In this document: one piece after another, positions 6,001 through 6,038 of the stretch | Layout: every line of letters starts with the position of its first letter | Position numbering within the stretch: the first letter of the stretch is position 1 | Assembly (NCBI GenBank): GCA_020846515.1 | Contig: JADLDX010000274.1 | Span: 1-6,038, forward strand | Length of the DNA stretch: 6,038 nucleotides | Source: Pirellulaceae bacterium | GTDB taxonomy: Bacteria; Planctomycetota; Planctomycetia; Pirellulales; Pirellulaceae | Direction of reading: 5' to 3' | The notes under the pieces: model-generated | What the model was told of the DNA's origin: nothing | Databases searched by the model: none | The model's input: the letters and a program-made list of their open reading frames with translations, nothing else | Program-made: the position numbers and the translations under genes

Positions 6001-6038
6001 TTGTCCAACAAGCTCAAGCCAATAAGTTCAGCATCTTC
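5997..6038 (+). CDS. 5' end of the next chemosensory operon gene (partial)
   Basis: The ATG at 5997-5999 overlaps the cheW stop codon as ATGA, and the frame stays open for 14 codons to the window edge (MIVQQAQANKFSIF). The overlap indicates translational coupling with cheW, so the product is very likely part of the same chemosensory pathway, for example a receptor, a methyltransferase, a methylesterase or a response regulator. The residues seen are too few to choose. Confidence 0.5.
   Translation, partial: MIVQQAQANKFSIF

Overview
The window carries two divergent gene clusters separated by a spacer of about 370 bp (1916-2285). The minus-strand cluster reads leftward and holds a bilin (phycobilin-type) biosynthesis pair: a ferredoxin-dependent bilin reductase-like gene (965-1915), then a heme oxygenase-like gene (129-962), then the first 23 codons of a further gene that leaves the window (1-69). 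The plus-strand cluster reads rightward and holds chemosensory genes: a large hybrid CheA histidine kinase with a fused receiver (2286-5510), a CheW-type coupling protein (5521-6000), and the first 14 codons of a third gene (5997-6038).

The heme oxygenase reading frame contains one TGA, in the middle of the family motif that normally reads roughly Y-V-x-E-G-S. The frame is otherwise open on both sides and homology-like sequence continues past it. It is therefore a nonsense-mutated gene, a base-call error, a readthrough site or a gene split in two. A GAAGG sequence and an ATG lie just downstream of the stop.

The biochemical logic is coherent. Heme oxygenase would open heme to biliverdin IX-alpha, and the bilin reductase would reduce biliverdin to a phycobilin-type chromophore. 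Such chromophores are used by phytochromes, cyanobacteriochromes and phycobiliproteins. Next to them sit CheA and CheW, which pass signals from chemoreceptors to response regulators. The most interesting reading is a bilin-dependent light-sensing chemosensory (phototaxis-like) system, with the photoreceptor encoded just outside the window, possibly by the gene beginning at base 69. That link is inference; no photoreceptor domain is visible here.

Organism: a bacterium of moderate GC. The mixture of weak and good ribosome binding sites, a probable TTG start, a long low-complexity S/T/P linker in CheA and the CheA layout with two CheW domains plus a receiver would fit Planctomycetota or a similar heterotrophic lineage better than a cyanobacterium. 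This is a soft impression, and no marker gene in the window settles it. I see no tRNA, rRNA, CRISPR array, insertion sequence or clear intrinsic terminator.
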